From Candidula unifasciata (lineage: Eukaryota; Mollusca; Gastropoda; Stylommatophora; Geomitridae), in the NCBI GenBank assembly GCA_905116865.2, contig CAJHNH020001158.1:649591-713590 (forward strand): a stretch of 64,000 bases of DNA, read 5' to 3'. The position numbers and the translations under genes were made by a program. The notes below the pieces were generated by a model. It made no database searches. It saw only the letters and a program-made list of their open reading frames with translations, and was not told the origin of the DNA. This document shows, one piece after another, positions 22,925 to 33,440 of the stretch (its first letter is position 1; each line of letters starts with the position of its first letter).

Positions 22925-24025
22925 TATAGGCTATGAAAAAGCATTTGACAGCATTGTTAGGGAACCTCTCTGGAAATTGATGGGGCACTATGAAATCCCA
23001 CAGAAAATTATTAACTTAGTAAAGTCAACATATAAAGACATGAAATGTCGAGTTTCCTTATGAGAGAAAGCTAACAGATACATTTGAAATAAAAACAGGT
23101 GTGCGACAGGGATGTCTTTTATCGCCTCTTTTACTTTTACTGGCCATAGACTGCGATTATGAAAACAGTAACTGCTAACACAAGAATGGAATTCAGTGGA
23201 CCCCTAGAAAACAGCTTGACGATCTGGACTTTGCTGATGATATTTCTCTGCTGTCCCATTCACGGAGTCAGATGCAAGACAAATTAAATATACTTGATGC
23301 GAGATCACAGCAGCTTGGTCTGAAAATCCATAAAGGAAAGACAAAGATAATAAGAAGAAATCAGGCAAATAGTAATGTGGTTTCTCTTAATGGCACCCCA
23401 ATCCAAGACGTGGAGTCGTACACATATTTGGGCAGTAATGTAGATAAAGATGGAGAACCGATAGAGATATTAAAATGAGAATACAAAAGGCAAGAGGAGC
23501 TTTCGAAGCACTAGGGAATTTGTGGAGGTCTAAAGATATTAACAGAAATACTGAACTAAATTTTTTTAAATTCTAATGTCAAATCAGTACTTATGTATGG
23601 AGCGGAAACACGGAGAACATCTAAGGCAATTACTAATAAATTACATACATTCATTAACTGGTGCCTGCACAGAATAGAGGGAATTAAATGGTATGATAGA
23701 ATAACTAATGTAGACCTTCAGGAGCGAACTAAACAGGCTCCAGTGGACCAAGAGGTGAGAAAAATACACTGGCGTTGGATAAGACACACTGAGAGAACAG
23801 AAGAACAGCATAACTAGAATGTCTTTGCATTGGCACCCACAAAGGCATAGGAAAAAAGGAAGGCCAAAAAAAAAAAAAACCCACACACATGGAGAAGAGA
23901 GCTAGAGAATGAAGTTAGAAAGATGGGGAGGACATGGGGAGAGCTCCATGCAATGACGAAGGATAGAACAACTTGGCGTGAGTTGGTTGAGGGCCTATGC
24001 TCCATGAGGGGGGGGGGCGGGTAGA
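22925..24025 (+). mobile_element. nLTR-C: RTE-like element, 5' truncated
   Basis: Decayed frames in order: YEKAFDSIVREPLWKLM (motif A), VRQGCLL-type motif B near 23100, LDDLDFADDISLLSHS (motif C), QQLGLKIHKGKTKII, QDVESYTYLGSNVDKDGE, MYGAETRRT (thumb, 23593), then RIEGIKWYDRITNVDLQERT and HWRWIRHTERTEEQ. The 3' end is AGTTGGTTGAGGGCCTATGC, then TCCATGAGG. It has about six frame breaks and lies 0.8 kb upstream of HAPSTR1. Confidence 0.82.
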
Positions 24026-24447
24026 AAGGCAGAAGAAGAAGAAAAGACTTAACATAGTGAATATTAAAGTAACCGTGTTCAATTTAACGTGTAAAGGTGT
24101 ATTACAACTTGACAATCTATACCTCTATAATTGTAAACAATTTATACATAAGCTATGCAGTATTAAATAATAAAATTGAGGAGAATAATCAATTATTTGC
24201 AAACTAAGGAAACAATATATCCACTATGTTAATGACAAAATATTAGTAAGATTGTCTAATTATTCATAGTGACATTTTTATTTAATCACATCCCCAGCAA
24301 AGCAAAATGTGAAACAATACAAATTAGATTTTAGTCATATAAAAAAATTAAAAGATATATAAATTTAAGATAACAAACATATACTCTGAGAACTCAATTA
24401 ACACCATATATTCCAACCCTGAGGGTTGAACAAGATATTTTTGAGAA

Positions 24448-24476
24448 ACTACTACTACTACTACTACTACTACTGT
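24448..24476. repeat. (ACT)n microsatellite
   Basis: About nine ACT units. Confidence 0.9.
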
Positions 24477-24599
24477 AGTTTGTAGTAAGTACCGGCACTG
24501 TTTTTAAAAAAAAAAAAACTTATGGTGAGCACCTTGCCCTTTTTTTTATAGAAAAAATGTCATGAAGAAAGGAAAAAAAAATGCTTTCAGAATTAACGA

Positions 24600-24830
24600 C
24601 CACTGTGTGCAGTTAGTTTGGCGCACTTTAGGGTGCAGTAAGAATCTGGTAGTCACTGTGCTGTCAGCGCCTGCGCTATGAACCTTTTCCGTTGACGATT
24701 ACCTGTCAATAGAGAGAACCCAACCTGGAGCAGAAGTGGGAGCCTTGTTTATGTTCTCCTTGGTCTCTTAGCTTTTTCTTGATGACATGTAAATGTCATC
24801 GGGCACTTTCAGAGATATAATTGAAGAGAA
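24600..24830 (+). promoter_or_regulatory. HAPSTR1 5' leader / promoter-proximal region
   Basis: This is the unique sequence directly upstream of the HAPSTR1 start, and it has a higher GC content than its surroundings. Positions 24667-24676 read GCGCCTGCGC, one base off the palindromic NRF1 core GCGCATGCGC that is common in TATA-less housekeeping promoters. Positions 24781-24800 are a perfect inverted repeat (GATGACAT, 4-nt loop, ATGTCATC). I see no TATA box. The transcription start is not determined. Confidence 0.4.
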
Positions 24831-25032
24831 ATGCATGAGGAAAACGAGAATGACTGTGAACAGCCGCTAGAACAGTGGTTTTCCAACTTTGAGGATGAAT
24901 GTCTGAACGAGCTGGAGGCTCAAGGCAGAGTGGAGGCCAGACTGCAAGCTGCCGAAGAGAACACAGCACAACAGTTATGGTTAGGTTTTCAGCATACGTC
25001 GACGGCTATAGCACAGCTGTATAATTATAAAG
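24831..25032 (+). CDS. HAPSTR1: HAPSTR1 (C16orf72) homologue, exon 1
   Basis: The first ATG after an in-frame TGA (24822-24824) opens a frame of 67 codons. It ends at a donor (AAAG|GTAGTG) and leaves one base, G. The peptide contains WFSNFEDECLNELEAQGR and FQHTSTAIAQLYNYK. The W-F-x-x-F-E-x-E-C-x-x-E-L-E block and the F-Q-x-x-x-x-A-x-A-Q-L-Y block are characteristic of the UPF0472/HAPSTR family. HAPSTR1 is a small nuclear/cytoplasmic stress-response regulator that binds the giant HECT ligase HUWE1. The spliced gene gives 202+282+218 nt, or 233 residues plus stop; the human protein is about 275. Extra in-frame codons before the donor end quickly, so splicing at 25032 is needed. Confidence 0.93.
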
Positions 25033-25841
25033 GTAGTGGTTTTTATATTGTAGCTTGGATGTGGGGGACAGTCGTAATTCATTCTTTCACTCTGTTGATT
25101 TGAGTATTTGATTACCACATAAATTGATGATTTCTGTCTTCACAGAATAGATGGAGTGAACTTCAAGTAAATAAATAGTAGTGAAATAGTAGAGAAGACC
25201 AGAAGACAAGACCAATATTCAATATTATTACTTAATAAGAAAAAAGCCCAGTGTCATATTTAAATAGTAACCCCTCGTAACTATGACATCAAATGCCATA
25301 TATACGTGAAATCATAAAATATTTTCAATTGCTTCCCATCAACCCACAATGAATATTTAAATTTAAGTAATGCTAATTATTTGTATTGTATAGTAACATG
25401 TAATAAAATTATGAAGTGAAATTTAAAAACAAAGCATAAATTTAATACTTCCAGTTGCTCTGCAATGCCTACAGTGAACATATAATATATGGAAATGAAG
25501 ATATGATATATTCATTTCCTTATTTTCTTTTCTCTGGTAATGTATTATTTTGCTCTGTAATTCAGCAAAAATATTTCATGACCATTCAGTCAGTGTGTGT
25601 CAGGAGAGAGTTGTAATTCTTTCATTCTCATTTCTGTTTTTTTTTTGTTTCTTTTTACACACACGCATGCTTACACATAGACTTTTCAGTGTCACAGTGT
25701 AGTATTATTTGAGAAGTAGAGACAGGACTAGAGAAGAATGATTAATGACCAGTTTTGATAATAAGAAACGTTTTTAAAAAAAAAATAGTAACTCATAACT
25801 AATACTATTATATAAAATGTCAGATTAATGAAAGTATAGAA

Positions 25842-26305
25842 CAGCGGTTCTTAAACTGGATGCTGCAAGCGTATGTCAGGGGTGCCGCAGTAAGAAAAAT
25901 ATTTTTTTTTCAAAATCTGTTTGAGATCAGCGAAGACAGCAGTTTAAAACAGAAACACCGTGAGGGACACAAAGTAGAATTTTGGATGCAGGTGTATTCA
26001 GAAGACAGTGCTATTGGCAAGGCTTCAGGGCATTCTCAGCATACGTTTACATGAACAAAACAAACAGATACAGGAGCATCCTTCTAGTGATATGAGGCTA
26101 AAATGAACTAAATTTCCCATAAACATAAAGGAAATAATCACAAATTCATGCAAACAGTTTTATTCATTGCATTAAAGACAACTAAACGTTAAACGAGCAC
26201 TTTTTCCTTCTTTTCCTAAGTATTCAAATCGCTTTAAGGGTAGGTGTGCCATGAAAATTGTTTGCGCGACAAGGTGCCACAGCGAAAAAAGTTTGAGAAA
26301 TGCTG
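25842..26305 (+). mobile_element. hAT-like DNA transposon, internally deleted
   Basis: The terminal repeats are CAGCGGTTCTTAAACT on the left and, reverse-complemented on the right, CAGCATTTCTCAAACT. The flanks are GTATAGAA (25834-25841) and TTATAGAA (26306-26313), an 8-bp target duplication with one change. C-A-G-x-G-G-T-T-C-T-x-A-A-A-C-T ends with a GGGGTGCCGC-like motif are typical of hAT elements. At 464 bp, part of a transposase tail remains. It sits 0.8 kb into HAPSTR1 intron 1. Confidence 0.82.
25905..26160 (+). pseudogene. hAT transposase C-terminal remnant (ZBED5/SCAND3-like)
   Basis: Broken frames read SLKQKHREGHKVEFWMQVYS and, further on, MRLKLTKFPINIKEIITNSC. The S-L-K-x-x-H-x-x-x-x-x-x-E-F-W segment and the D-M-R-x-x-L-x-x-x-x-x-x-I tail match the C-terminal (dimerisation) end of ZBED5-type hAT transposases as I recall it. 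The catalytic core is lost. Confidence 0.55.
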
Positions 26306-26589
26306 TTATAGAATATAAATATTCCCCATTGCACTGCACAGACCTACAGTAAATATTTACACTCATTGTTTGTGTTTACTGTGATGATTTTGCTGGGTCT
26401 ACAGCATATGTACTTAAATGCTTTTAATTGGTCTGTTGTAAACTCTTTCATTACCAGAAGAAAAATATTATCATGTAGAAGATGCCAGTAAAGAAATATC
26501 TGATGAAAATTCATTGAGGAATTACTTTCAAAGCGATAATATAAGAGTAATTGTAACCATTTGTTGAGAAAACCTGAGAACAATATATC

Positions 26590-26775
26590 TAGAACCTACA
26601 GGGGCATAGGAATAAAATAAAGGCAGACCAAAAAACACATGGAGAAGGGAGCTAGGGAGCGAAGTTGAAAAGATGGAGAGGACTGCATGCGATAGCGAAG
26701 GATAGAATGACTTGACCTGAGTTGGTTGAGGGCCTATGCTTTATTATGGGTTAGAAAGACCGAAAAAGATATTGT
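26590..26775 (+). mobile_element. nLTR-C 3' end, second copy
   Basis: GGCATAGGAATAAAATAAAG, then ACATGGAGAAGGGAGCTAGG and AGTTGGTTGAGGGCCTATGC match positions 23845-24002. It is 5' truncated and lies in HAPSTR1 intron 1. Confidence 0.75.
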
Positions 26776-26999
26776 GACCATTGGACATGTTAGACTTATT
26801 TAAGTTTGAACAACTGATCAACATCATGGCACATGGGTAGTAACCCATGAGTGCTCAGTTCGTCTTCTAACTCAAGTCTGAGTGCGAAGAAGCTCAGCAC
26901 AGTGCACAGGCTCTGTACCACCAGCGAGGATCCTGAAATACTTTAGGTAGATTTTTAACTCAAAATTTTGCCTGGGCAGAGCCGTTAAGCTTCTCTTTT

Positions 27000-27196
27000 C
27001 AATCTCCAACTGCCAAGGGATTTTTTTTAACGTGTGCAGCAATGCACATGGGTGTCCAATCTCACTACTCAGAGACAAGGGGGAATTACTAGAAGTCCAA
27101 ATCCACGTGAAAAAATCCCAACCCTTACCTGGGATTGAACCCGGAACCTCTAGCATTCGAAGCGGACACCATGCCTTGAGATCACGCAGCCTCTTT
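27000..27196 (-). mobile_element. tRNA-headed SINE with a different body
   Basis: On the minus strand the head GAGGCTGCGTGATCTCAAGG ... GGTTCCGGGTTCAATCCCAG has clear A-box-like and B-box sequences. The body continues through GTGGATTTGGACTTCTAGTA and ACACCCATGTGCATTGCTGC to about 27000. This body is not shared with S1 or S2. Confidence 0.65.
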
Positions 27197-27444
27197 AGAT
27201 TTCTTGTGTGTGTTAAGCTAAGGAAGGGATTCAGTAGATAGAGGGATTCACACATCACATGTTGTCTGGGACTCAAAATGTTAAAGGTATTTGTATCCAG
27301 TACTGTACTTCACATGGTTCAAAACAAATGGCTATGCCTAAAATTAATAGAATCTTTGATTCTCAAATTAAAATATGTGCATGCGGTTACTTGTTTGTGC
27401 ATTCATGAGCTGATGGCGCTGAGAGGGTAGATATTAAAATTTTG

Positions 27445-27728
27445 GGCTATCCTCCGAATAACTCACGCGGCGTGGAATGGGGCTAAACTAGATGTCTAGG
27501 ACTCATGAGCAAAGCTGCAGGAGATGTGGAAGCTGCTGCTCGTGAGTCCCAGCCATCTAGTTTAGCCCCAATCCACGCTGCGTGAGCGTTGGGGATACTC
27601 TCGGCGGTGGCGGTAGTCGCCGGAAAACCGCAAATTAAGTCGCTGGAAGTGCGTAATTGACACGTTACTGAGGCTCTGTTAGGATGTTTTTGCGGCCGCC
27701 ATCTTTTGTGCCCATTCGGAGGATAGCC
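27445..27728. mobile_element. Foldback MITE with 8-bp target duplication
   Basis: The perfect 15-bp inverted ends GGCTATCCTCCGAAT (27445-27459) and ATTCGGAGGATAGCC (27714-27728) are flanked by identical AAATTTTG octamers (27437-27444 and 27729-27736). Inside, arms of about 50 bp at 27461-27511 and 27536-27585 form a second, nested inverted repeat. The 284-bp unit has no coding capacity. An 8-bp duplication points to hAT or a related cut-and-paste superfamily. It lies in HAPSTR1 intron 1. Confidence 0.88.
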
Positions 27729-27959
27729 AAATTTTGAATAAGAGAAGATATTTAAATGTTGAAGAAGAATAGATATTCAAATGTTGAAAAGAGATTGGAT
27801 ATTCAAATGCTGAAGACTCCAGTGCTGCAGATATTGAGCTTATTAAGCTAAGGAAGGGATTCAGTAGCCTCCAGATTGAATTGCCAACACAGTTTCATTT
27901 AAACTCCCAGGGGATTGAACTGCCCTCACAGTTTTATTTCTAACCCCCTAGTTATGGCA

Positions 27960-28200
27960 CCTGGTACTCTAGGGGGTATTTATTCTCCCAGCCGACACGT
28001 CATGTCTTTGTGGGATGCAATTTTTTATAATTTAAAGGCCCACCCTAGCTCTTGCCAGGGGCCCCAATATAGCCCAACCATAAATATGGTCTAATGGCTG
28101 AACGCGGTTTCTGGGACCTCTCCGTGGGTGATCCTCATCCACATGGTAGCACTTTGTGTCATTGGGTGTTTATCGCTTGTGGGATGCCCTGGTCCACCTT
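27960..28200 (+). mobile_element. Dispersed repeat R3
   Basis: It contains TGTGGGATGCAATTTTTTAT, then AGGGGCCCCAATATAGCC, CATAAATATGGTCTAATGGC, TTTCTGGGACCTCTCCGTGG and GTGTTTATCGCTTGTGGGAT. The same series is found at 48796 and 49100, at 57840 and, inverted, at 56780-57130. Strand is set by the 48796 copy; the true orientation is unknown. Confidence 0.7.
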
Positions 28201-28435
28201 TAATACGGATGTCATAAATGAGGACTAATTAGGGGCTTTTTCTTTAAAGTCAGTGCATCTGCCTAAGAGATGAGAACCAACAGTGTGCATACAAATAAGC
28301 CAGATCTGTGAAATGGATCTGCATGCAAAAGTCAAGTTCTGGAACAAGACCCAAGTCTAGAAGTGGGCGAACAACCAGAACTTTCCACTGGAGTGTACAA
28401 CAGATGATCGCTAAGAAGAAGAAGTGGAAACAACG
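28200..28435 (+). mobile_element. Dispersed repeat R1, sense copy with (GAA)n tail
   Basis: CATAAATGAGGACTAATTAG, TCAGTGCATCTGCCTAAGAG, GTTCTGGAACAAGACCCAAG and CAACCAGAACTTTCCACTGG, ending CTAAGAAGAAGAAG. It follows R3 directly. Confidence 0.7.
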
Positions 28436-28544
28436 AAAAACCCACTACCCCTTAACAAGCATGTAATAAAAAAGATGACTAATTAGGTATTCACTAAATT
28501 CTATATATATAAAACAAACACCATGGAGACGTACGATTTAAAGT

Positions 28545-28675
28545 GACCTGAGTGCAGCATCTCTGACATGGTAAACTGCACTGAAGATGGCATAGGACAG
28601 GGAAGCATGGAAAATCATTTCTGATGCCTCATGTGCCATTAGGCATGAAGAGAAATGATGATGATTAAATTCTTT
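28545..28675 (+). mobile_element. nLTR-E 3' end, second copy
   Basis: CATGGAAAATCATTTCTGAT, GCCTCATGTGCCATTAGGCA and then an AATGATGATGATT tail match the 3' end of the large element at 19115. It is severely 5' truncated. Confidence 0.75.
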
Positions 28676-29079
28676 ATGTGGCGCAAATATTGCAACTTAG
28701 CTGATTTAGAGGTCAATGCATGTTTTCTAAATAACAAAATTATCCTGGGACATGCAGATCGGCATTCTACAAATAGTAGAAGGCATAATTGAGAGATCAT
28801 TTCTTACTACTAAAAGCGATTTATACCAGGCAAAAAATTGTGCAATGTATTGTTTTTGTCCGCATTATTTAAAAGCATTATATATGCTGTTAAACATTTT
28901 AATTGGGTAAGAGCTTAAACGCTGTTGTGTCTGTGAGGTACTTGATTTGATTGAAGTTGTTTGTGATTTGGTAGGAGATCATTTTGCCTTGATTTTGACG
29001 GTAGTATCAAGAGCCAACTGTTTAGAAAGTAGGGGCAAACTGTTGAGTGTGAAATTACCTTGTTAAAATCACAAAAAAG

Positions 29080-29170
29080 CCCAAACAATGCTGGGGTTGG
29101 TTGTGTAATGTCCTGTAAAGGACACGCAAATGACTTTTTTAGATAGTTAGTTTGTGTAGCCATAAGTGCC
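29080..29170 (+). mobile_element. SINE S2 3' part
   Basis: GCTGGGGTTGGTTGTGTAAT followed by GTCCTGTAAAGGACACGCAA matches the last third of S2. Confidence 0.55.
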
Positions 29171-29274
29171 ACAGTATAATTGTTTGGTGCAACTGAACAG
29201 GGTATCTGGTATATATGCTTGTTAGATAGACCTCAGAATAATGGCTCCTTGAGTCACGTTAAAGCTTTGGATTC

Positions 29275-29565
29275 TTCTTCTTCTTCTCGCGTTCACCAGC
29301 TGTAAACTCTGAAGAAAAGTTCTGGTTCATCCACTTCTGAACTGCAGTCCTGTTCCAGAACCTGAGTGTTGTGTGTGCATCAATTTTACAGATCTGACTC
29401 ATTTGTATGCAGACTGCTGGTTCCTTGCCCCTCAGGCAAATGCATTCCGACTTTGAAGGAAGCTCCCAGTCAGTCGACTCTTACGACATGCTTTTGGGTA
29501 GGCATTGGGTCTATTTTTGTTTTCCCTATAATAGGGCCCGGAACCCACACAGGGAAGCTTTGTAG
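29275..29565 (-). mobile_element. Dispersed repeat R1, near full copy
   Basis: The plus strand runs TTCTTCTTCTTCTCGCGTTC (tail complement), then ACTGCAGTCCTGTTCCAGAA, TTACGACATGCTTTTGGG and GGCCCGGAACCCACACAGGG. It is the best-preserved R1 copy by eye, in HAPSTR1 intron 1. Confidence 0.75.
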
Positions 29566-29599
29566 TGTGTTGATTTTGGTCACTGGCATGTGGGAAAGG

Positions 29600-30840
29600 T
29601 AAGACAGTTGTGATGTGTCTATCCCTCACCTCAGGCGCCAGCCAACTCCGTGCTGGTTTTACAGATCCTCATCAAGACTCCTACTACATGTACTCATCAT
29701 GCACTACTGATAATGTCACCTATGGGTCTAAATCGAGCTGGTAGGGGATCTTGGAGTTGATGGCCCAAGAGATACAATGCCCAGAAATCTTCTCTCTTAT
29801 CAGACCATTCCTAATGCATGGATGATGGTGTCAGTCAAAAACTCATTTGGAACATTACTGAAGCCTGCTGGCCCAAACCTCCTACGTGTAACAAACCGTG
29901 ATTCAAACGTCTATCGAGGGAAAGAACTACTGGACTGCAGGTACTAAGCCCTAGACCAAGAGATTTGTTCGCAGCCTAGACAAGCAACATCTCCTACGGG
30001 CCGTGTCTTGCGGTTCGGTTCTACGTGCATTTGTTGTCGACTCTCATCTTCATTGCCACTGCGTTAAGGTGCACCACAAAAGTCTGCCACTGTCAGTCAG
30101 CTAATTGGGCTTAAATATCCATCCGTTCGTATGGCATAACAGCAAAGTCATAAATACCCAACGGTCATAAAGTCCTACTGTTTGTAAGAAAGGTTCAGAT
30201 GTCTGTTACCAGTGGCTCGCTCCACAGAGTTTCGGCACCAAACACTGGAAGCCATACCTGAAGTAAGCTTTTTCCATACTGTCCTGCTTAATTTGTGGGT
30301 GAAACAACTTTGAAGATGTCTAACGTGCTGAAGAAGAAAGAGCCTATTTGTGTGGTCAGTAAAGTCCCAGACCTGCAGGCTGCTCCCTGGTGAGGCGCAG
30401 CCTTTGACCAATCGGAAGTTCATCATACATGTGTGAGGTTTAGGAGTCAAGTGCAGGAGGTGATGCTTTCTTGGTGAGGCCAGAATCAGAGCATCAAGTG
30501 TCAGCTCTGCATTTATCAAACTTTTTGGATGGCGGGGAATGCTCTTGATCTGTCCGTGTCTTTCCTTGAGGGCCGGCGTCTACATGAGGTTGCTCTAGAT
30601 GGGTTCTGCAGGGGCAACACAGGTAGGCAAAGGACAAGAGAGGATGTGACACAAATAAGGCCACATGTGTCTCAAGAAACCCAACAGGGAGGCTAAACTG
30701 GTGAACAAATGCCTGATGCAGTCGAATGTGACCGCCAAAAGGCGCAAATATCACAACTTTGCTGTAAATAGCAGGCACAGTGCAATTAGGTCATACAGGC
30801 AAACAAAAAGAAGGTGAATAAAACTTTGAGAGGGGGAAAA
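29600..30840. other. Intronic sequence with no recognised gene
   Basis: This is HAPSTR1 intron 1. Open frames of 114 and 94 codons on the minus strand (30175-30519, 30494-30778) show no family I recognise. Positions 30495-30560 (CTGCATTTATCAAAC and TTTTTGGATGGCGGGGAATG) resemble 11630-11670, so part of this is another dispersed repeat. Confidence 0.5.
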
Positions 30841-31189
30841 AAATAATTAAACTGAATGTCATTATTTCAGATTCTGCCAGTGATGGGTATTTCCTGTTAG
30901 TTCCATTCAATAAAGCTGCAGAGTCGCTGACAAAATTATATAAAGGTATGTGTATTCATTTATGGCTTTCTCTATCCTTAAATTCCCCCAGTGAGGCTTA
31001 GATCTTTACCCACTTGTACCTACCTGGTCATTCCATCCATGCAGCTCACTCGCCCTGTGTCTTCCCTGTCTTATTCACCTCTGTCTCGAATACTCTTCTC
31101 AACTTTTTCCACTGGTCTCTCTTTGTTTCTTTGCTTCTGTGGGTTTCATAGAAAGAACATTCTAGGTATTTTATAAATGGTTCTTCTCT

Positions 31190-31216
31190 CCCCCCCCCCC
31201 CCCCCCCCCCCCCCCC
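31190..31216. repeat. Poly-C run
   Basis: 27 C in a row. Length is likely unreliable. Confidence 0.9.
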
Positions 31217-31374
31217 AAGCATGTGCACAGACACCATTTAGTGAATTTTTGAAATTGACATTCTCCAGTTTTTGCTGCATACAGTAATACTGATTTGAAA
31301 ATAGAACATTATAAGTTTAGTACTAGTTTTCAATTTCCTTTGACTTCCATACATTGAGGCTCTTTTTACCTTTT

Positions 31375-32400
31375 GTATTTTAACATTCCTGTTCCACCTT
31401 TATTGCTCATAGTCTCCCGGAAAGACACTCGGTCTCTTGCCAGCTCATCTGTGTCATGCACTTTCTTACCCAAGGTGTTATTTATATACTGTACCCATCT
31501 TCCTGCCAGTCGACGCCAGCCTGTCTTTCCTGGTACTATGCCTTCTGTTATTATTTTGTTTTTAACAGTCCGCCTTGGTGCTTGATCTATCCAAAATATT
31601 TCAGTTTTGAGACAAGATATTGTTTAATAGCCAGTCTTCCTTGAGGTTCATATTTTTTTAGCATGTCATTATTTCTTTTCATATTTGCCCATAATATTCT
31701 GAGAATCTATAGCATTTCAGGTTAAAATCTCCTGTTTCCTTTTTTTTAAGGACTGCGAGATAGCTAACGTCTCACATCCTTGTGGGGCTACAGGGAAGAT
31801 GCATGCTCTCAAAATTTTGACTTTGATTTCCTTGCTGGTGCTTAACCTGAGACTTTTAATGCTGTTTAATCTTTGCATTGCTAGGGCCATCCTCCTTTTG
31901 ACTTCTGTTGAACAATCTCCATTGCTTTTTATTAAAGTTTCTAGATGTTCAAAATCTGTGACATGTTTCAATTTCCTCATCATTTATTGTTGTCTTTGGG
32001 TGGCAAGCAGTTTTGTATGTGGAAATTATTTTTGTTTTCTTTAAATTCAAGAACAGATTTTGATCTTCCTTTTTTTTTTGGGGACAGACATGATTAATAG
32101 TTCTTTCTTTTTACAATATTTGAAAGGAGGACTGTCATCTGCATAGTGAAGTTGCGAAATAGGGTTATAGGGTTGCCACCGGTTATGAGCAGGTCAACAC
32201 TGTTACAAATGTGGTCATTTTTGACATTTCTCATTATGTTCCCTGCATAATATTGAATAGTTATGAGAGAATGCACCCCTGCCTTACTCCCTTTGGCATT
32301 TCAAAACAGTCGGATGTTTCTCCACCAGCTCTGATAGCTGCTTGTTGTTCATAATATAAACTTTTAATTAAATATACCAAATATGCTGGAAACCCTACAC
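31375..32400 (-). mobile_element. nLTR-D: reverse transcriptase relic
   Basis: On the minus strand, motif B appears as KGVRQGCILS-like fragments split by frameshifts (about 32300-32270). Motif C is LHYADDSPPFKYC (about 32150-32110). A thumb frame (31717-31983) follows with LIKSNGDCSTEVKRRMALAM and ILRACIFPVAPQGCETLAIS. The C-terminus at 31380-31600 is the same as at 18820 and 57250. It lies in HAPSTR1 intron 1, opposite to the gene. Confidence 0.78.
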
Positions 32401-32599
32401 TTGGAATGATTCTTCGCAATCTCTTATGTTGGACACAACCGCAAGCTTGAACTCAGGTCAGCCCAAATGTGTAAACTTGAAATCAGTGATCTCTGTCTGG
32501 AGAAGTGCTGTCAGCTAGTAGGTAACTGGTCATGGCAATAGGAGCTTTTAATGCCATGACATTGTATATGTGGACTTCCCTGTAGATTCTGTGGCTTCA

Positions 32600-32755
32600 T
32601 TGTGGGGGGTGGGGGGGAGGAGGATAGACTCACTGCTGCCTAACAGACGGGACCAAACATTTGCTGAAATCAAATGTGTTGAGCTGAAAGGAGCAGGTAT
32701 CACTCAGCCTAGCTGCAAAATACCGTTTTAACGGTGATTGTAGAAGAAGAAGTAT
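32600..32755 (+). mobile_element. Dispersed repeat R2
   Basis: AAATGTGTTGAGCTGAAAGG, AGCAGGTATCACTCAGCCTA and GCTGCAAAATACC, then a GTAGAAGAAGAAG tail. The TGGGGGG and GACTCACTGC start is the 5' module shared with R1. Confidence 0.6.
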
Positions 32756-33064
32756 ATGCGGAATTTTTTCATTATGTGCCACGCATCTTTAAATTTCATA
32801 GTCATGTCATCACTGTGTGACACATGTTTGTTGGTCATTTATCTTATTGTCTCCCTTACCTATGAAGCTGATAGTGTTGATAGACATATGAACTAAATTC
32901 TGCATTGTGGTTACTGGAATGTGTTTTCATTCTATTTAGCTCATACATAATATGTGTGTGTGTATATTGGTGGGGGTCGGGGTGTGTGGGTAGAGAGAGA
33001 TAAAGAGGGGGGAAAAGGGGCATAAAGAGAAAATGAAAATCATTGTGTAATGCATCCTTCCATG

Positions 33065-33440
33065 TTATATTGTGCTTTAAGCAGTCATGATTTCGAGGCA
33101 TTCCTCGGACAGCCAAAAAGAGCACCCAAGAGGTTTTAAAGGAGGCAGGTGCTCGAAGACAAACTAACACAGACATCAGAAGGAGACAGTCATCATTTTT
33201 CGGCTATGTTGTGAGAATAGGAAAAATTGAACATTTTGTGACCACTGGAAAGATCTGTGGAAAGAGGAAGGCAGCGAGAGAAGATTCTTGACAGTCTTGT
33301 TGCATGGCTTGGAGGTGTTCATGCACACGAACTGATACATGCTGCAGGAGATCGCATATTGTGGAGTGGCATGATCGCCCATGCCAGTCGGCAAGGCATC
33401 TGATGATGAAGCGGTCATGGGAGTCACTGCCAGTGGTGAT
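33065..33440 (+). mobile_element. nLTR-A copy: C-terminus
   Basis: Frames read RRQTNTDIRRRQSSFFGYVV, EHFVTTGKICGKRK and then an LVAWLG-V-HAHELIHAAGD segment, ending ATCTGATGATGAAG. RRRQ-x-x-x-F-x-x-x-x-x-R with G-K-I-x-G-K-R corresponds to the nLTR-A copy at 5660. It lies in HAPSTR1 intron 1. Confidence 0.65.

Noticed and set aside
30175..30778. Two overlapping minus-strand frames as a gene
   Set aside because: No start context, splice sites or recognised motif; part matches another dispersed repeat, and it lies in HAPSTR1 intron 1.
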